Shown piece by piece: positions 1-7,889 of a DNA stretch of 64,000 nucleotides. The translations under genes were made by a program, and so were the position numbers. The notes under the pieces are model-generated. The model did no database searches and had not been told where the DNA came from. It saw only the letters and a list, made by a program, of their open reading frames with translations. The stretch is taken from positions 62,001 through 126,000 of the forward strand of contig JAUMBQ010000009.1 of NCBI GenBank assembly GCA_032119595.1, in the 5' to 3' direction. Source of the DNA: JAGIBJ01 sp032119595. Lineage in GTDB: Bacteria; Actinomycetota; Thermoleophilia; Solirubrobacterales; Solirubrobacteraceae. Position 1 is the first letter of the stretch. Each line of letters starts with the position of its first letter.

Positions 1-1548
1 GCCGAGGCTCGCCGCGGGGTCACGTCGATCCCGGTGCTGATCGAAGCCCGGCTCAAGACCAAGCGTGAGGAATGCCCGGGTCCGGATGACCTCGCGGCCT
101 ACATGCAGTTCTCCGCGGCATCCGGCGTGGTGATCGACGGCGACTGGGCCACCACACCGCTGAAGCTGCGCGACCTGCCCGCCGCGGCCGTGACGTCGAT
201 CGGCCGCGATGGGAGCGGGCTCCTCGTGCGCTTCACCCAGGCACCGAATCCCGCAACGCTGCGGGCGGTGGCGGTCGCCGCCGGTGAGATCTCGGCCGCG
301 GCCGGCGACCTCGGGATCCGCATGCGGGTCTCGCAGCCCGGCGCGGTCCTCGAGCCGGACGAGAACGAGACCGTCCTCACGATTTCGCAGACGACCGGCC
401 CAGGCACCCTGACAGCCGCGGCGTCGATCGGGCAGGCGCCACGACTCCTGATCTCGGGCGCCGCCGACCAGCTCGTCCTGGCGGCCGGCGGGCTGCGTCC
501 GAGTGTCGCTCGCACGCTCGCGGGCGTCACCGCGACGAAGTTCCCGGCGATCACGATCAAGCGGCCGAGCCTGCCGCGCCGCATTCAGCTTTCGTCGGGC
601 AGTTTCAACGGCTACGGCTCGGGCTCGGTTGGTCTCGGCTTCGAGATCCCGGTGTACCGCGAGGCGCTCCGCGGTGCCCGGTTGCGGATGTCGGTCAGCT
701 ACGACGCGCCGGCTGGCGGGCGAGCCGAAGTCGTGGTGAACGGCCGGAGCGTGACGACGGAGTCGCTGCGCAAGAGCGGCAGTACGCGATTTGAGGTCGA
801 GGAGCAGCTCGCTGGTCGCGGTCCGGCGCTGCAGCGCGCCGACCTGCGGGCTGGCGAGAACCGCATCCAGGTCAACGCCGACCTCAACTACCCCTCGTTC
901 CGATGCTCCCTTCCCGAGCAGACCGGCGCGGTCACTGTGGGCGACTTCGGGTCGGTCACGCTGCTCACGCGGGAACGCCCGGTCCTCAGCACGCTCAGCA
1001 CGCTTCCGTTCCCGCTCAGCCGGCGGCCTGGTTGGGCTGGGACCACCGTGCAAGTGCCCGCGGCTCCGACCAGCTCGGAGTTGGCCTCGGTCCTGAGCAC
1101 GCTCGCCGAAGCCCGGCGTGTGACCGATGAGCCGGCGATGCCGACCTTCCAGATTGGTGGCGCCACGCCGACGGGCACCGCACTCATCCTCGCGCGTCCT
1201 GGGTCCGTCCCGGCTGAGCTCGTGAAGGGCGTTCCGGGTCCCAAAGATGACGGCGTCCTGGCGGCCTCCGGTAGCGGCGACACCGTCCGGGTCGTGGCCA
1301 TCGGGCGCCGCGCCCTCGCCCCGCTGGCGTCGCGGTATTCGATCGGCGCGGTGCAGGGTCGGGTCGTTCAGGTTCTGCCCGGAGGTGAGGTCGCGGTGCG
1401 CCTGAATGACGTGCAACGAGTAACCGGCGTGGAAAGAGGGGCGACAAGTTGGCGCTGGCCGCTTATCGTTATCTCCGTGGCCGTGCTCGGACTTACTCTG
1501 CTCGGCCTCCGTGGCGCGGTTCGGCGCGTCCGTCGGGACGACGCATGA
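1..1548 (+). CDS. BcsB-like cellulose synthase regulatory subunit, 5' truncated by window edge
   Basis: The reading frame is open from base 1, so the true start lies upstream; GTG at 34 is only the first start-like codon inside. About 515 residues are visible. The middle carries beta-rich, jelly-roll-like segments (a SGSFNGYGSGSV stretch, then FEIPVYREAL) and a later NLNYPSF-like stretch (DLNYPSF), as in BcsB carbohydrate-binding and flavodoxin-like domains. The C-terminus has one transmembrane helix (WPLIVISVAVLGLTLLGL) followed by RRVRR, which fits a membrane-anchored extracytoplasmic subunit. BcsB partners the BcsA synthase, which would be expected just upstream. The stop overlaps the next start by 4 bp (ATGA), indicating translational coupling to the acyltransferase. 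The family call rests on fold-like patterns and context, so it is moderate. Confidence 0.55.
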   Translation, partial: AEARRGVTSIPVLIEARLKTKREECPGPDDLAAYMQFSAASGVVIDGDWATTPLKLRDLPAAAVTSIGRDGSGLLVRFTQAPNPATLRAVAVAAGEISAAAGDLGIRMRVSQPGAVLEPDENETVLTISQTTGPGTLTAAASIGQAPRLLISGAADQLVLAAGGLRPSVARTLAGVTATKFPAITIKRPSLPRRIQLSSGSFNGYGSGSVGLGFEIPVYREALRGARLRMSVSYDAPAGGRAEVVVNGRSVTTESLRKSGSTRFEVEEQLAGRGPALQRADLRAGENRIQVNADLNYPSFRCSLPEQTGAVTVGDFGSVTLLTRERPVLSTLSTLPFPLSRRPGWAGTTVQVPAAPTSSELASVLSTLAEARRVTDEPAMPTFQIGGATPTGTALILARPGSVPAELVKGVPGPKDDGVLAASGSGDTVRVVAIGRRALAPLASRYSIGAVQGRVVQVLPGGEVAVRLNDVQRVTGVERGATSWRWPLIVISVAVLGLTLLGLRGAVRRVRRDDA

Positions 1549-3422
1549 CGGCTCGCCCGATCGCCCTCTTCCTGAGGGGCAAGCTCGCTGAGTCGCCAGC
1601 GGCTCCGGCGACGTCGCGTCGCCGAGGCGCGAAGGCCGCCGCTGCCGCGAAGGCGCCGATGACGCCGGCCGCCGAGGCGGCCCAGAAGGCGGCCGACCGC
1701 AAACGCAATAGTCGCCTCGCCGAGCTCGACGCCTTCCGCGCGCTGATGATCCTCGTGGTCACGTTCCACGCGTACCAGGCCTCCTCTGGCGATCTCGACG
1801 CTCACGCGCTGCGCGACCTCTCGGTCGGCGGCGTCCTGCTGGGCAACGTCGACGTGCTCCTGCCGACGTTCTTCGTGCTCTCCGGCTTCGCGATCTACTA
1901 CCAATTCGCCGGCATGGTGCTCGGCGGGCGCGAGCTGCCCGGCAGCCGCCTCTGGTTGTTCAAGCGCGGCCTGCGGCTCCTCCCGGTCTACTTCCTCGTC
2001 TTCGCTCTCGTATGGGTGGTCCGCTACGGCGGTGGCACCGAACAATGGGCCGACCTCGGCTGGGGCCTGCTCCTCATGCAGACCTGGTCCACCGACCACA
2101 TCTTCCGCACGATCGACCCGGGCTGGTACCTCAGCATCGAATGGCAGTTCGCGCTCGTCACCGCGATCGTGATCCTGCCGTGGATGCGAACGATCTCCAC
2201 GTGGCCGATGCGAAGCCGCCTTGCCGGGTTGCTCGTGCCGCCGTTCGTGCTGAGCATGATCACCGTCTGGTGGCGCCTGAGTCTGGAGCGAAACAACGTC
2301 CCGGGCGATCACTGGGGTGCGTGGTTCGCGCCGCCCTCCTGGGCGATGATGTACGGCGTCGGGATGCTGCTTGGCCTCGCGCTCGTCCTGCGCCCGCCGC
2401 ATCTGTGGCGACTCCCGAAGCCGGCACCGACCCTCATTTTCCTTGGGGCGACGGCCGGACTCATTGAGCTGCAGCTCCTGCGCGGCGACAACCGCTTTGC
2501 GACCATCTGGTACTTCCATCTCGCGATCATCGGCGTCACGCTCTGGATGGTTGCGGCCATCACCGCCGACCCCGACGGCTGGGCCCGGCGCGTCCTGCGT
2601 TGGCGTGGCCTCCAAGCGATCGCGGCCGCGTCATTCGTGACGTACATGGTGCACGCTCCGGTACTGCGGTCGTTGGCGGCCCGCAACATCTTGCCGATGA
2701 ACGACCCTGGCATGTGGTGGGCGTCGGCTGCCGCCATCGTGATCGTCTCGCTCGCGCTCGGGTATGTCGTCCATCGCTACCTCGAGGGGCCGCTCAGCTC
2801 GATCGAGAAGCTGCTGGCGCCCAAGGTGGCGCGCGTGGCCAAGATCATCAAGGTCGCCAAAGCCACCGTGACGCCGGGTCAGCGGCTCCCGGCTATCGAG
2901 GTCGTCGACGACCTCGGCTACCCGCACGATCTCCAGACGCTCTCCGGCGGGCGCCCCATGATTCTGCTCGTCCACCCGAGTGGGCATGTGCCGCGTCATC
3001 CGTCGATGCAAGGTGTCGGCGGCGCCCTGCGCACCCTCGACGGCGTCCGCGCCGCCGCGGCGAGCATGTCGGTCAAGCTGGCGAGCCTCTCGCCGGACGC
3101 GCCGCGCCACGTCGACCGCGACGACCATCTCCCGCCGGTCACCCGCCTCGTCGACCCGGACGCGTCCGTCGCCAAGGCGATCGGCGTGGCCGTTGCTCGC
3201 ACGGCCGATGGCCGCCAGCTCCCGGAGGTCGTGATGCTCGTCGTCGACGCCGGTGGCTACGTGACCGAGGCGATCCGCGAGCGCGACCCGCACCTGATGC
3301 TCCATCGGGCGCTCACCGCGATCGACGCCCAGTCCGACACGATCGGCCGGTTCCAGCGGCGCAAGGTCAGCCGGCCGGCGAAAGTGTCGCCGACGCCTCG
3401 CCCCGTGGCAGACGAAGTCTGA
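1545..3422 (+). CDS. Acyltransferase family 3 membrane protein fused to a cysteine-less peroxiredoxin-like domain
   Basis: About 625 residues. After a basic Ala/Arg-rich cytoplasmic N-terminus, residues from about 60 match acyltransferase-3 (OafA/YrhL) proteins: RLAELDAFRALMIL, then PTFFVLSGFAIYY and roughly ten hydrophobic helices up to about residue 430. These enzymes O-acylate surface polysaccharides. The last 180 residues (from RLPAIEVVDDLGYPHDL) follow a peroxiredoxin/thioredoxin layout, with a beta strand ending LLVHPSG and later VTRLVDPDASVAKAIGV and VVMLVVDAGG. The segment where peroxiredoxins carry the peroxidatic Cys reads HVPRHPSMQ, so that Cys is absent. The ATG at 1545 is chosen because it overlaps the upstream stop (ATGA). 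The 3' end overlaps the convergent glycosidase gene by 56 bp. The acyltransferase call is firm; the C-terminal domain is inferred from pattern. Confidence 0.85.
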   Translation: MTARPIALFLRGKLAESPAAPATSRRRGAKAAAAAKAPMTPAAEAAQKAADRKRNSRLAELDAFRALMILVVTFHAYQASSGDLDAHALRDLSVGGVLLGNVDVLLPTFFVLSGFAIYYQFAGMVLGGRELPGSRLWLFKRGLRLLPVYFLVFALVWVVRYGGGTEQWADLGWGLLLMQTWSTDHIFRTIDPGWYLSIEWQFALVTAIVILPWMRTISTWPMRSRLAGLLVPPFVLSMITVWWRLSLERNNVPGDHWGAWFAPPSWAMMYGVGMLLGLALVLRPPHLWRLPKPAPTLIFLGATAGLIELQLLRGDNRFATIWYFHLAIIGVTLWMVAAITADPDGWARRVLRWRGLQAIAAASFVTYMVHAPVLRSLAARNILPMNDPGMWWASAAAIVIVSLALGYVVHRYLEGPLSSIEKLLAPKVARVAKIIKVAKATVTPGQRLPAIEVVDDLGYPHDLQTLSGGRPMILLVHPSGHVPRHPSMQGVGGALRTLDGVRAAAASMSVKLASLSPDAPRHVDRDDHLPPVTRLVDPDASVAKAIGVAVARTADGRQLPEVVMLVVDAGGYVTEAIRERDPHLMLHRALTAIDAQSDTIGRFQRRKVSRPAKVSPTPRPVADEV

Positions 3423-4971
3423 CGAGCGTCCCGCTGGCCTGAGTGCTCCCGAGCGTCGCCGGGGCTGCCCAGGCTCGCTCGACGGTGATGGCGTCTCCGT
3501 TCGGTCCAGGCTGGAGCCGATAAGCCATGGGGGAGTCCCCGCCGTCGAAGGTGGTGCCGAGCCACACGTCGGCGGTCTGGGCCGCTCCGCTGCTGCGAAC
3601 GACGACCGTCCCAGCACCATCGCCCTCTACCCGCACCGCTCCGGTGCCGGCCGCGAGCCGCGGTTCGCTGAGCCGCTGCGCGGCGCTTGAGTCAGGCCGC
3701 AGGCTCCCGTCGGGCGCGAGTGTGCCCCATCCGTAGCCGTCGGCCGGCTGTTTCCACAGCCACGCGATCCCGCCGAAACCGGCTCGGCGCTGACGCATCA
3801 GGTGCTCGTCGCGCAGCTCGTCCCAGCCGGGCCCGACGGCGCCCGGGAACTCGCCGATCACGACCGCAGCTCGCAGCGTGCGCGCCTCGGCCTCGAACGC
3901 CCGGTACTGGGTTCGCATGCGCTCCGCGGTCGCCAGTGTCGGTCCACCGTTGTAGACGTCGATGTAGGCGTGCGGGGCGTAGACGAGCTGGTCGTCGTCC
4001 AACGACGGCAGGATCGCCGGCACCGACGTACCCGTCGAGCGGGGTCCCTGCGGCTGGATCCAGACGGGGGCGCGCTCGCCATCGGCGCGGAGTCGGCGCA
4101 CGATCCCGCGCTGGAGGGCGTGGAGCTGGCTCGCCCAGGTCGTGGTGGCGGCGGCGTCCGGGGTGGCGTCCGGATCGGTGGGCTCGTTGAGTATGTCGAT
4201 TCCGGTGTAGCCGGTGCCGCCTCGGCGTCCGGCCGCGGCGACTGCCGAGACCGCGTCGGTGTACCACTGCAGGCCGGTCTTCCCGCCAACGGAGTCTCCG
4301 CGGTAGAAGTGCCGGGCGGCGGCCGCCGCACACGGTGTGTAATACCGGGGGCGCGGATCGCCGCAGGCCTGCCCGTCGGTCGCCACGGCCCATCTCGGCG
4401 CGCCGTCGAACTCGGTGTCGGTGCCGAGATCGGCCGCGTACCGGTCGCTGTGCATCGAGATCACGGTGTGAAGGCCGCGTCGCCCCGCGCGGCGTACATG
4501 CGTCGAGATCTGCCGCAGGTAAGCCTGGTCGAGCTGGCCGGGCTCTGGCATCACCCGCGACCACGAAACCGCGAGCCGCAAGACGTTGAACCCGAGGGTG
4601 GCCATCTCGTCGAAGTCCTGTGCTCGTAGCGGGACCGGCGCGGTATGGCTGGTCCCGTAGTCCACGAGGGCGTTCACGCTCGCGCCGCGCAGCAGGATCG
4701 GACGTCCTGCGCGGTCGGTGAGGCGCCGCGCATCGGCGACGGTGCTCACACGGAGCCGATCGTTACCGTCGAGTTGGCGGGCGTCGGCCTCGACCTCGAC
4801 CGTGTCGGATGACGACGTCGCGCTGGCCGCGTCGGTCGCGGTGCTGAGTGTCGGCGATGGTGCCGGCGTGGTCGACGTGCCCGCCTCGCTGTTCGGACGC
4901 TTCACGATCGCGACCGCGATGGCGATCAGCCCGATGACGACGACGAGCACCACGGTCTGTCGCTTCGTCAC
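3367..4971 (-). CDS. Glycoside hydrolase family 5 (cellulase/endoglycoceramidase-like), membrane-anchored
   Basis: 534 residues starting at GTG 4971, which overlaps the upstream MFS stop (GTGA). An N-terminal hydrophobic segment (QTVVLVVVIGLIAIAVAIV) is followed by a Ser/Thr/Ala-rich linker to about residue 65, then a TIM-barrel domain. Early barrel: PILLRGASVNALVDY and FDEMATLGFNVLRL. The acid/base Glu is in DILNEPTDP and the nucleophile Glu in VVIGEFPGA, the hallmark pair of GH5 clan A. A smaller C-terminal beta domain follows (from about residue 430). The protein is predicted to be anchored outside the membrane by its N-terminal helix. It converges on the BcsB-like/acyltransferase genes, so a role in trimming or remodelling the polysaccharide made there is a reasonable inference. 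The exact substrate cannot be read from sequence. Confidence 0.85.
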   Translation of the reverse strand: MTKRQTVVLVVVIGLIAIAVAIVKRPNSEAGTSTTPAPSPTLSTATDAASATSSSDTVEVEADARQLDGNDRLRVSTVADARRLTDRAGRPILLRGASVNALVDYGTSHTAPVPLRAQDFDEMATLGFNVLRLAVSWSRVMPEPGQLDQAYLRQISTHVRRAGRRGLHTVISMHSDRYAADLGTDTEFDGAPRWAVATDGQACGDPRPRYYTPCAAAAARHFYRGDSVGGKTGLQWYTDAVSAVAAAGRRGGTGYTGIDILNEPTDPDATPDAAATTTWASQLHALQRGIVRRLRADGERAPVWIQPQGPRSTGTSVPAILPSLDDDQLVYAPHAYIDVYNGGPTLATAERMRTQYRAFEAEARTLRAAVVIGEFPGAVGPGWDELRDEHLMRQRRAGFGGIAWLWKQPADGYGWGTLAPDGSLRPDSSAAQRLSEPRLAAGTGAVRVEGDGAGTVVVRSSGAAQTADVWLGTTFDGGDSPMAYRLQPGPNGDAITVERAWAAPATLGSTQASGTLVRLRLPRGEASATLSPAG

Positions 4972-6311
4972 GCGTCCCGCTCCAGGGTGGAATCCGGTTC
5001 GCCAGCGTGCGAGGCCGCAGCGCCCGCAGCGCCCGCGGCAGGCGCGGCGTCAGTCCCGCCCGCTCCCGCCGCGGCCGGAGCGGGGATGAGCGGCCGCGTT
5101 CGATGCCGCAGCCAAACCACCACAGCGGCAACGGCCGGCGGAGCGCCCGCGAAGCTGAGGGCGGCCTGGATCGAGACGTGGTCGACGAGGAAGCCGGCGA
5201 CGGGCGAGCCGATCGTGAGCCCGATCATCACAGCTCCCATGCCAAACGCGAAGGCCTCGGTCAGCGTGCCCTCGGGCACGACCTGCCCCATCACGGCGTT
5301 GCACGTGGCAAACATCGGCGCGATCGAACCCCCGGCGATGAAGAGCAGCACCCCGAGTATCCACGGGCTGTCGCTGACCCCCAGGATGCCGTTGCCGACG
5401 GCCATGAAGATGAGCGTGCCGAGGATCCGTCGAAGCGGGTCGGTCGCGGGCGGGAACTTAGCGATGGCGATCCCGCCGACGAGACTGCCGATCGACCAGA
5501 CCGCCAGGAGCACACCAATCAACGCCGTCTTGCCCTCGGACCGGCTGAACGCCGTCACCGCTACTTCGACGGCGCCGAAGCTGCCTCCAGCGCCGGCCGA
5601 AACCACAAGCAAGGTCCAAGCGCCGCGACTGCGCAGCGCGCCGATGAAGTCCGGCTTTCGAAGCGGTGAGGGGCGCCATTGCTGAGATGGCTCGCTCATG
5701 GCGAACGCGAGGGTTCCGAACCCGGTGAGCATGGCCGCGACCACGAGGGCCACGCCGGCGCCGAACGCCCCGGCGATCCCGCCCACGATCAGGAGCGGGC
5801 CACCGGTAAACACAAGCTCGACGGCTCCGGCCTCGACCGAGTAGCCGACGTGCCGTTCGTCGTCGTCCGTGAGCAGCACGTCCCACAGGGCGCGCATCGC
5901 ACCGCCGAGCGGCGGCTGGAGGGCGCCGTTGATGGCGGCGATCAGGACGAACAGCCAGAGTGGACTGCTGCCCGGGACGAGCGCAAGCGCGATGGTCGCG
6001 AGCGCGCCGCTCACGCCGGTGATCAGCAGCAGCCGCGTTTGGCCCTTGCGGTCGACGATCCGTGACAGCAGCGGCGAGGTCAGCGCGAGCGCGAGGGCGA
6101 AGGCGGCGGCCGCCAGTCCGGCTTCGCCGTAGCTGTAGCCGACCTCGGTCAACCGCAGCACCGTGAGGAGCGTGAGCGCCCCGAACGGGAGTCGGGCAAT
6201 CACCGACGACCCGAGCGTCCGCGCCACCTGCGGCTTGGACAGGACGCTGCCGATCGTGATGGTCCTGCGGCCGCCCTTGCCCGCGGTATCGGTGGTCAGC
6301 GGCGTTTGCAC
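4968..6311 (-). CDS. MFS transporter
   Basis: 447 residues with about twelve hydrophobic segments. The loop between helices 2 and 3 contains SRIVDRKGQTRLLL, a typical MFS motif A (D-R-x-G-x-[RK]). The layout resembles small-molecule or drug exporters of the ProP/YbfB type, and no substrate can be assigned. The C-terminal tail is a disordered Ala/Gly/Pro-rich extension. The start is GTG 6311, preceded by a purine-rich GAGGAAG about 8 nt upstream, so this operon-internal gene uses a Shine-Dalgarno. It lies 18 bp after nfo and overlaps the glycosidase start by 4 bp, forming the operon nfo-MFS-GH5. Confidence 0.85.
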   Translation of the reverse strand: MQTPLTTDTAGKGGRRTITIGSVLSKPQVARTLGSSVIARLPFGALTLLTVLRLTEVGYSYGEAGLAAAAFALALALTSPLLSRIVDRKGQTRLLLITGVSGALATIALALVPGSSPLWLFVLIAAINGALQPPLGGAMRALWDVLLTDDDERHVGYSVEAGAVELVFTGGPLLIVGGIAGAFGAGVALVVAAMLTGFGTLAFAMSEPSQQWRPSPLRKPDFIGALRSRGAWTLLVVSAGAGGSFGAVEVAVTAFSRSEGKTALIGVLLAVWSIGSLVGGIAIAKFPPATDPLRRILGTLIFMAVGNGILGVSDSPWILGVLLFIAGGSIAPMFATCNAVMGQVVPEGTLTEAFAFGMGAVMIGLTIGSPVAGFLVDHVSIQAALSFAGAPPAVAAVVVWLRHRTRPLIPAPAAAGAGGTDAAPAAGAAGAAASHAGEPDSTLERDA

Positions 6312-6329
6312 GGCGCCACTTCCTCAGGC

Positions 6330-7172
6330 TCAGCCGGCATGGAGTCGCTTCGCGTAGGCGACCTCTTCGGCCGGCGTGCCTTTGCCGTCGGGACCGGGCG
6401 TCTCCAAGATGCAGGCCAGCCCCTGGAATCGCGGCTCGCGCAGGAACGCCTGGCAGCCAGCTTCGCCGAGTTCGCCTTCACCGATGTTGGCGTGGCGGTC
6501 CTTGTTGGAGCCGAGTGGGAACTGGGAGTCGTTGAGGTGCAGGCTCCCGAGCCGGTCGAGGCCGAGTTCCTTGTCGAGCTCGTCGACGACCTTGGCGACC
6601 GCCTCGGGTGTGCGGACGTCATACCCGGATGCGAGGAGATGGCAGGAGTCGAGGCAGACGCCGAGGCGAGGCGACCCGCCTGCGGCGTCGATCAGTTCGG
6701 CCAGCTCGGCGAAGGTGCGGCCGAGCGTGCCGCCCGCGCCGGCCGTGATTTCCAGGTGCAGCGGGCAGGCGTCGGTCTGCGCGAGCGCCTCGGCGATCAC
6801 CTCGCCGGCGCGCTTGATCGCCGGAGCAACTTCGCCGGTCTTGGCGGAGCCCGGGTGCAGGACGACGCCCGTGGCCTTCAGGTCGTCGCCGACCTTGAGC
6901 GACATCGCCAGCGAAGCCAACGTCTTGGCCCGGATCTCTGGGTCTTCGGTCGCCGCGTTGTTGAGATAGATCGCGTGGATCAGGACGGCCTGGACCGTGC
7001 TCTTCTCCATCGCGGCGTGAAACTTGCCCAGCGCCTCTTCGGTGTAGGACCCAGGCTTCCAGCCCCGCGGGCTCTGGTTGAAGATCTGGATCGCCTGGCA
7101 GCCGCGCTCTTCGCCGCGCTCGACCGCCTTGTGCGGACCGCCGGCAGGGGAGACGTGCGCACCGATGAGCAT
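6330..7172 (-). CDS. nfo: Endonuclease IV (AP endonuclease)
   Basis: 280 residues, the usual length. It cleaves DNA 5' of abasic sites in base-excision repair using a three-zinc centre. It starts MLIGAHVSPAGG, with QIFNQSPRGW, HAIYLNN, LEITAGAGGTLG, GVCLDSCHLLASG, LHLNDSQFPLGSNKDRH and ILETPGPDGKG, so the zinc-ligand His, Asp and Glu motifs are all present. ATG 7172 is supported by a TAGCCT hexamer 7 nt upstream, predicting a leaderless message. It heads a minus operon with an MFS transporter and a GH5 glycosidase, an odd combination functionally. Confidence 0.96.
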   Translation of the reverse strand: MLIGAHVSPAGGPHKAVERGEERGCQAIQIFNQSPRGWKPGSYTEEALGKFHAAMEKSTVQAVLIHAIYLNNAATEDPEIRAKTLASLAMSLKVGDDLKATGVVLHPGSAKTGEVAPAIKRAGEVIAEALAQTDACPLHLEITAGAGGTLGRTFAELAELIDAAGGSPRLGVCLDSCHLLASGYDVRTPEAVAKVVDELDKELGLDRLGSLHLNDSQFPLGSNKDRHANIGEGELGEAGCQAFLREPRFQGLACILETPGPDGKGTPAEEVAYAKRLHAG

Positions 7173-7179
7173 GCCGGCG

Positions 7180-7185
7180 AGGCTA
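7180..7185 (-). promoter_or_regulatory. -10 element TAGCCT of nfo
   Basis: On the minus strand TAGCCT ends 7 nt before ATG 7172, so transcription should begin at the start codon itself. This would drive nfo-MFS-GH5. Confidence 0.6.
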
Positions 7186-7228
7186 GCCGCTTACCGCCTC
7201 AGCCGGCTTGCTCGGCCTGGCTGGTCCG

Positions 7229-7834
7229 TCAGGCCGGTGTCGCGGCCGGCGCCTGAGGCATCACGGCCTCAGTGGTCGGAACCGCGCAGACCCCGGGCTC
7301 GCTGTAGCCCTGGGCAGTCATGCCGAGCGAGACGTTCATCCGCGAGCGGTAGTTCTCCCAGGCGACGGTGGCCGTCAGCTCGACGATCTGGCGCTCGTCG
7401 TAGTGATCGGCGAGCCGGGCGTAGAGCGCGTCATCGGCCGTGACGGGCGTGGCGCTCATCGCGACCGCCAGGTCGAACGCGACCTTCTCGGCCTCCGTGA
7501 AGAACGCGCTGTCCTCATGGCGTGCCAGCGCGCGGAGTTCCTCGGCGCTAACGCCGTGCTGACTGTGGGCGACGTACGAGCCGAGGTCGATGCAGAACGG
7601 GCAGCCAAGCTCCATCGCCGTGCGGACCGACACCAGCTCGATGAGCCGGTTCGGGATGCTGCGCTTCCCGATCAGGAACTTGTCCATCCAGGCCGAACTC
7701 CAGATCAGGCCGGGCGAGTGAGCGGTCATGGCGAGCGTGTCGGGTGCCTCGCCGATCATCCGCTTCGTCACGCGCGTGAGGATGCGCGCTCCGACGGGGA
7801 ACTTCGAGCTGGGGAGTGGGGTGATGCGCGGCAT
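7229..7834 (-). CDS. Carboxymuconolactone decarboxylase/AhpD-family protein
   Basis: 201 residues. The core has CPFCIDLGSYVAHSQHG, matching the CxxC...H redox motif of AhpD-like members of the CMD family, and later VTADDALYARLADHYDERQIVELTA and WENYRSRMN, typical of the helical CMD fold. Related proteins are alkylhydroperoxidase-like disulfide reductases or of unknown substrate. It is transcribed away from the MocR-type regulator 55 bp further on, so it is the likely target of that regulator. The C-terminal 25 residues are Pro/Ala-rich and probably disordered. A TAGGCT hexamer lies 12 nt before the start, giving a short leader with GAGG. Confidence 0.85.
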   Translation of the reverse strand: MPRITPLPSSKFPVGARILTRVTKRMIGEAPDTLAMTAHSPGLIWSSAWMDKFLIGKRSIPNRLIELVSVRTAMELGCPFCIDLGSYVAHSQHGVSAEELRALARHEDSAFFTEAEKVAFDLAVAMSATPVTADDALYARLADHYDERQIVELTATVAWENYRSRMNVSLGMTAQGYSEPGVCAVPTTEAVMPQAPAATPA

Positions 7835-7846
7835 GACGACCTCGGG

Positions 7847-7852
7847 AGCCTA
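7847..7852 (-). promoter_or_regulatory. Probable -10 TAGGCT of the CMD-family gene
   Basis: TAGGCT on the minus strand lies 12 nt before ATG 7834. With the -10 of the divergent MocR gene at 7877-7882, the 55-bp spacer holds two back-to-back promoters. Confidence 0.45.
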
Positions 7853-7876
7853 GGAACGGCGACTGGACCTCGATCG

Positions 7877-7882
7877 TATGAT
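7877..7882 (+). promoter_or_regulatory. -10 element TATGAT of the MocR gene
   Basis: TATGAT lies 7 nt before ATG 7890. It argues that the protein begins MPQQGPVAG and not at the in-frame ATG at 7878, which falls inside the hexamer. Confidence 0.6.
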
Positions 7883-7889
7883 CCGTGGC

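Noticed and set aside
1368..2615. Long antisense frames opposite the acyltransferase and others such as gatB and ilvB
   Set aside because: They are shadows of the sense genes: highly charged, without conserved motifs, no promoter at the 7-nt spacing.
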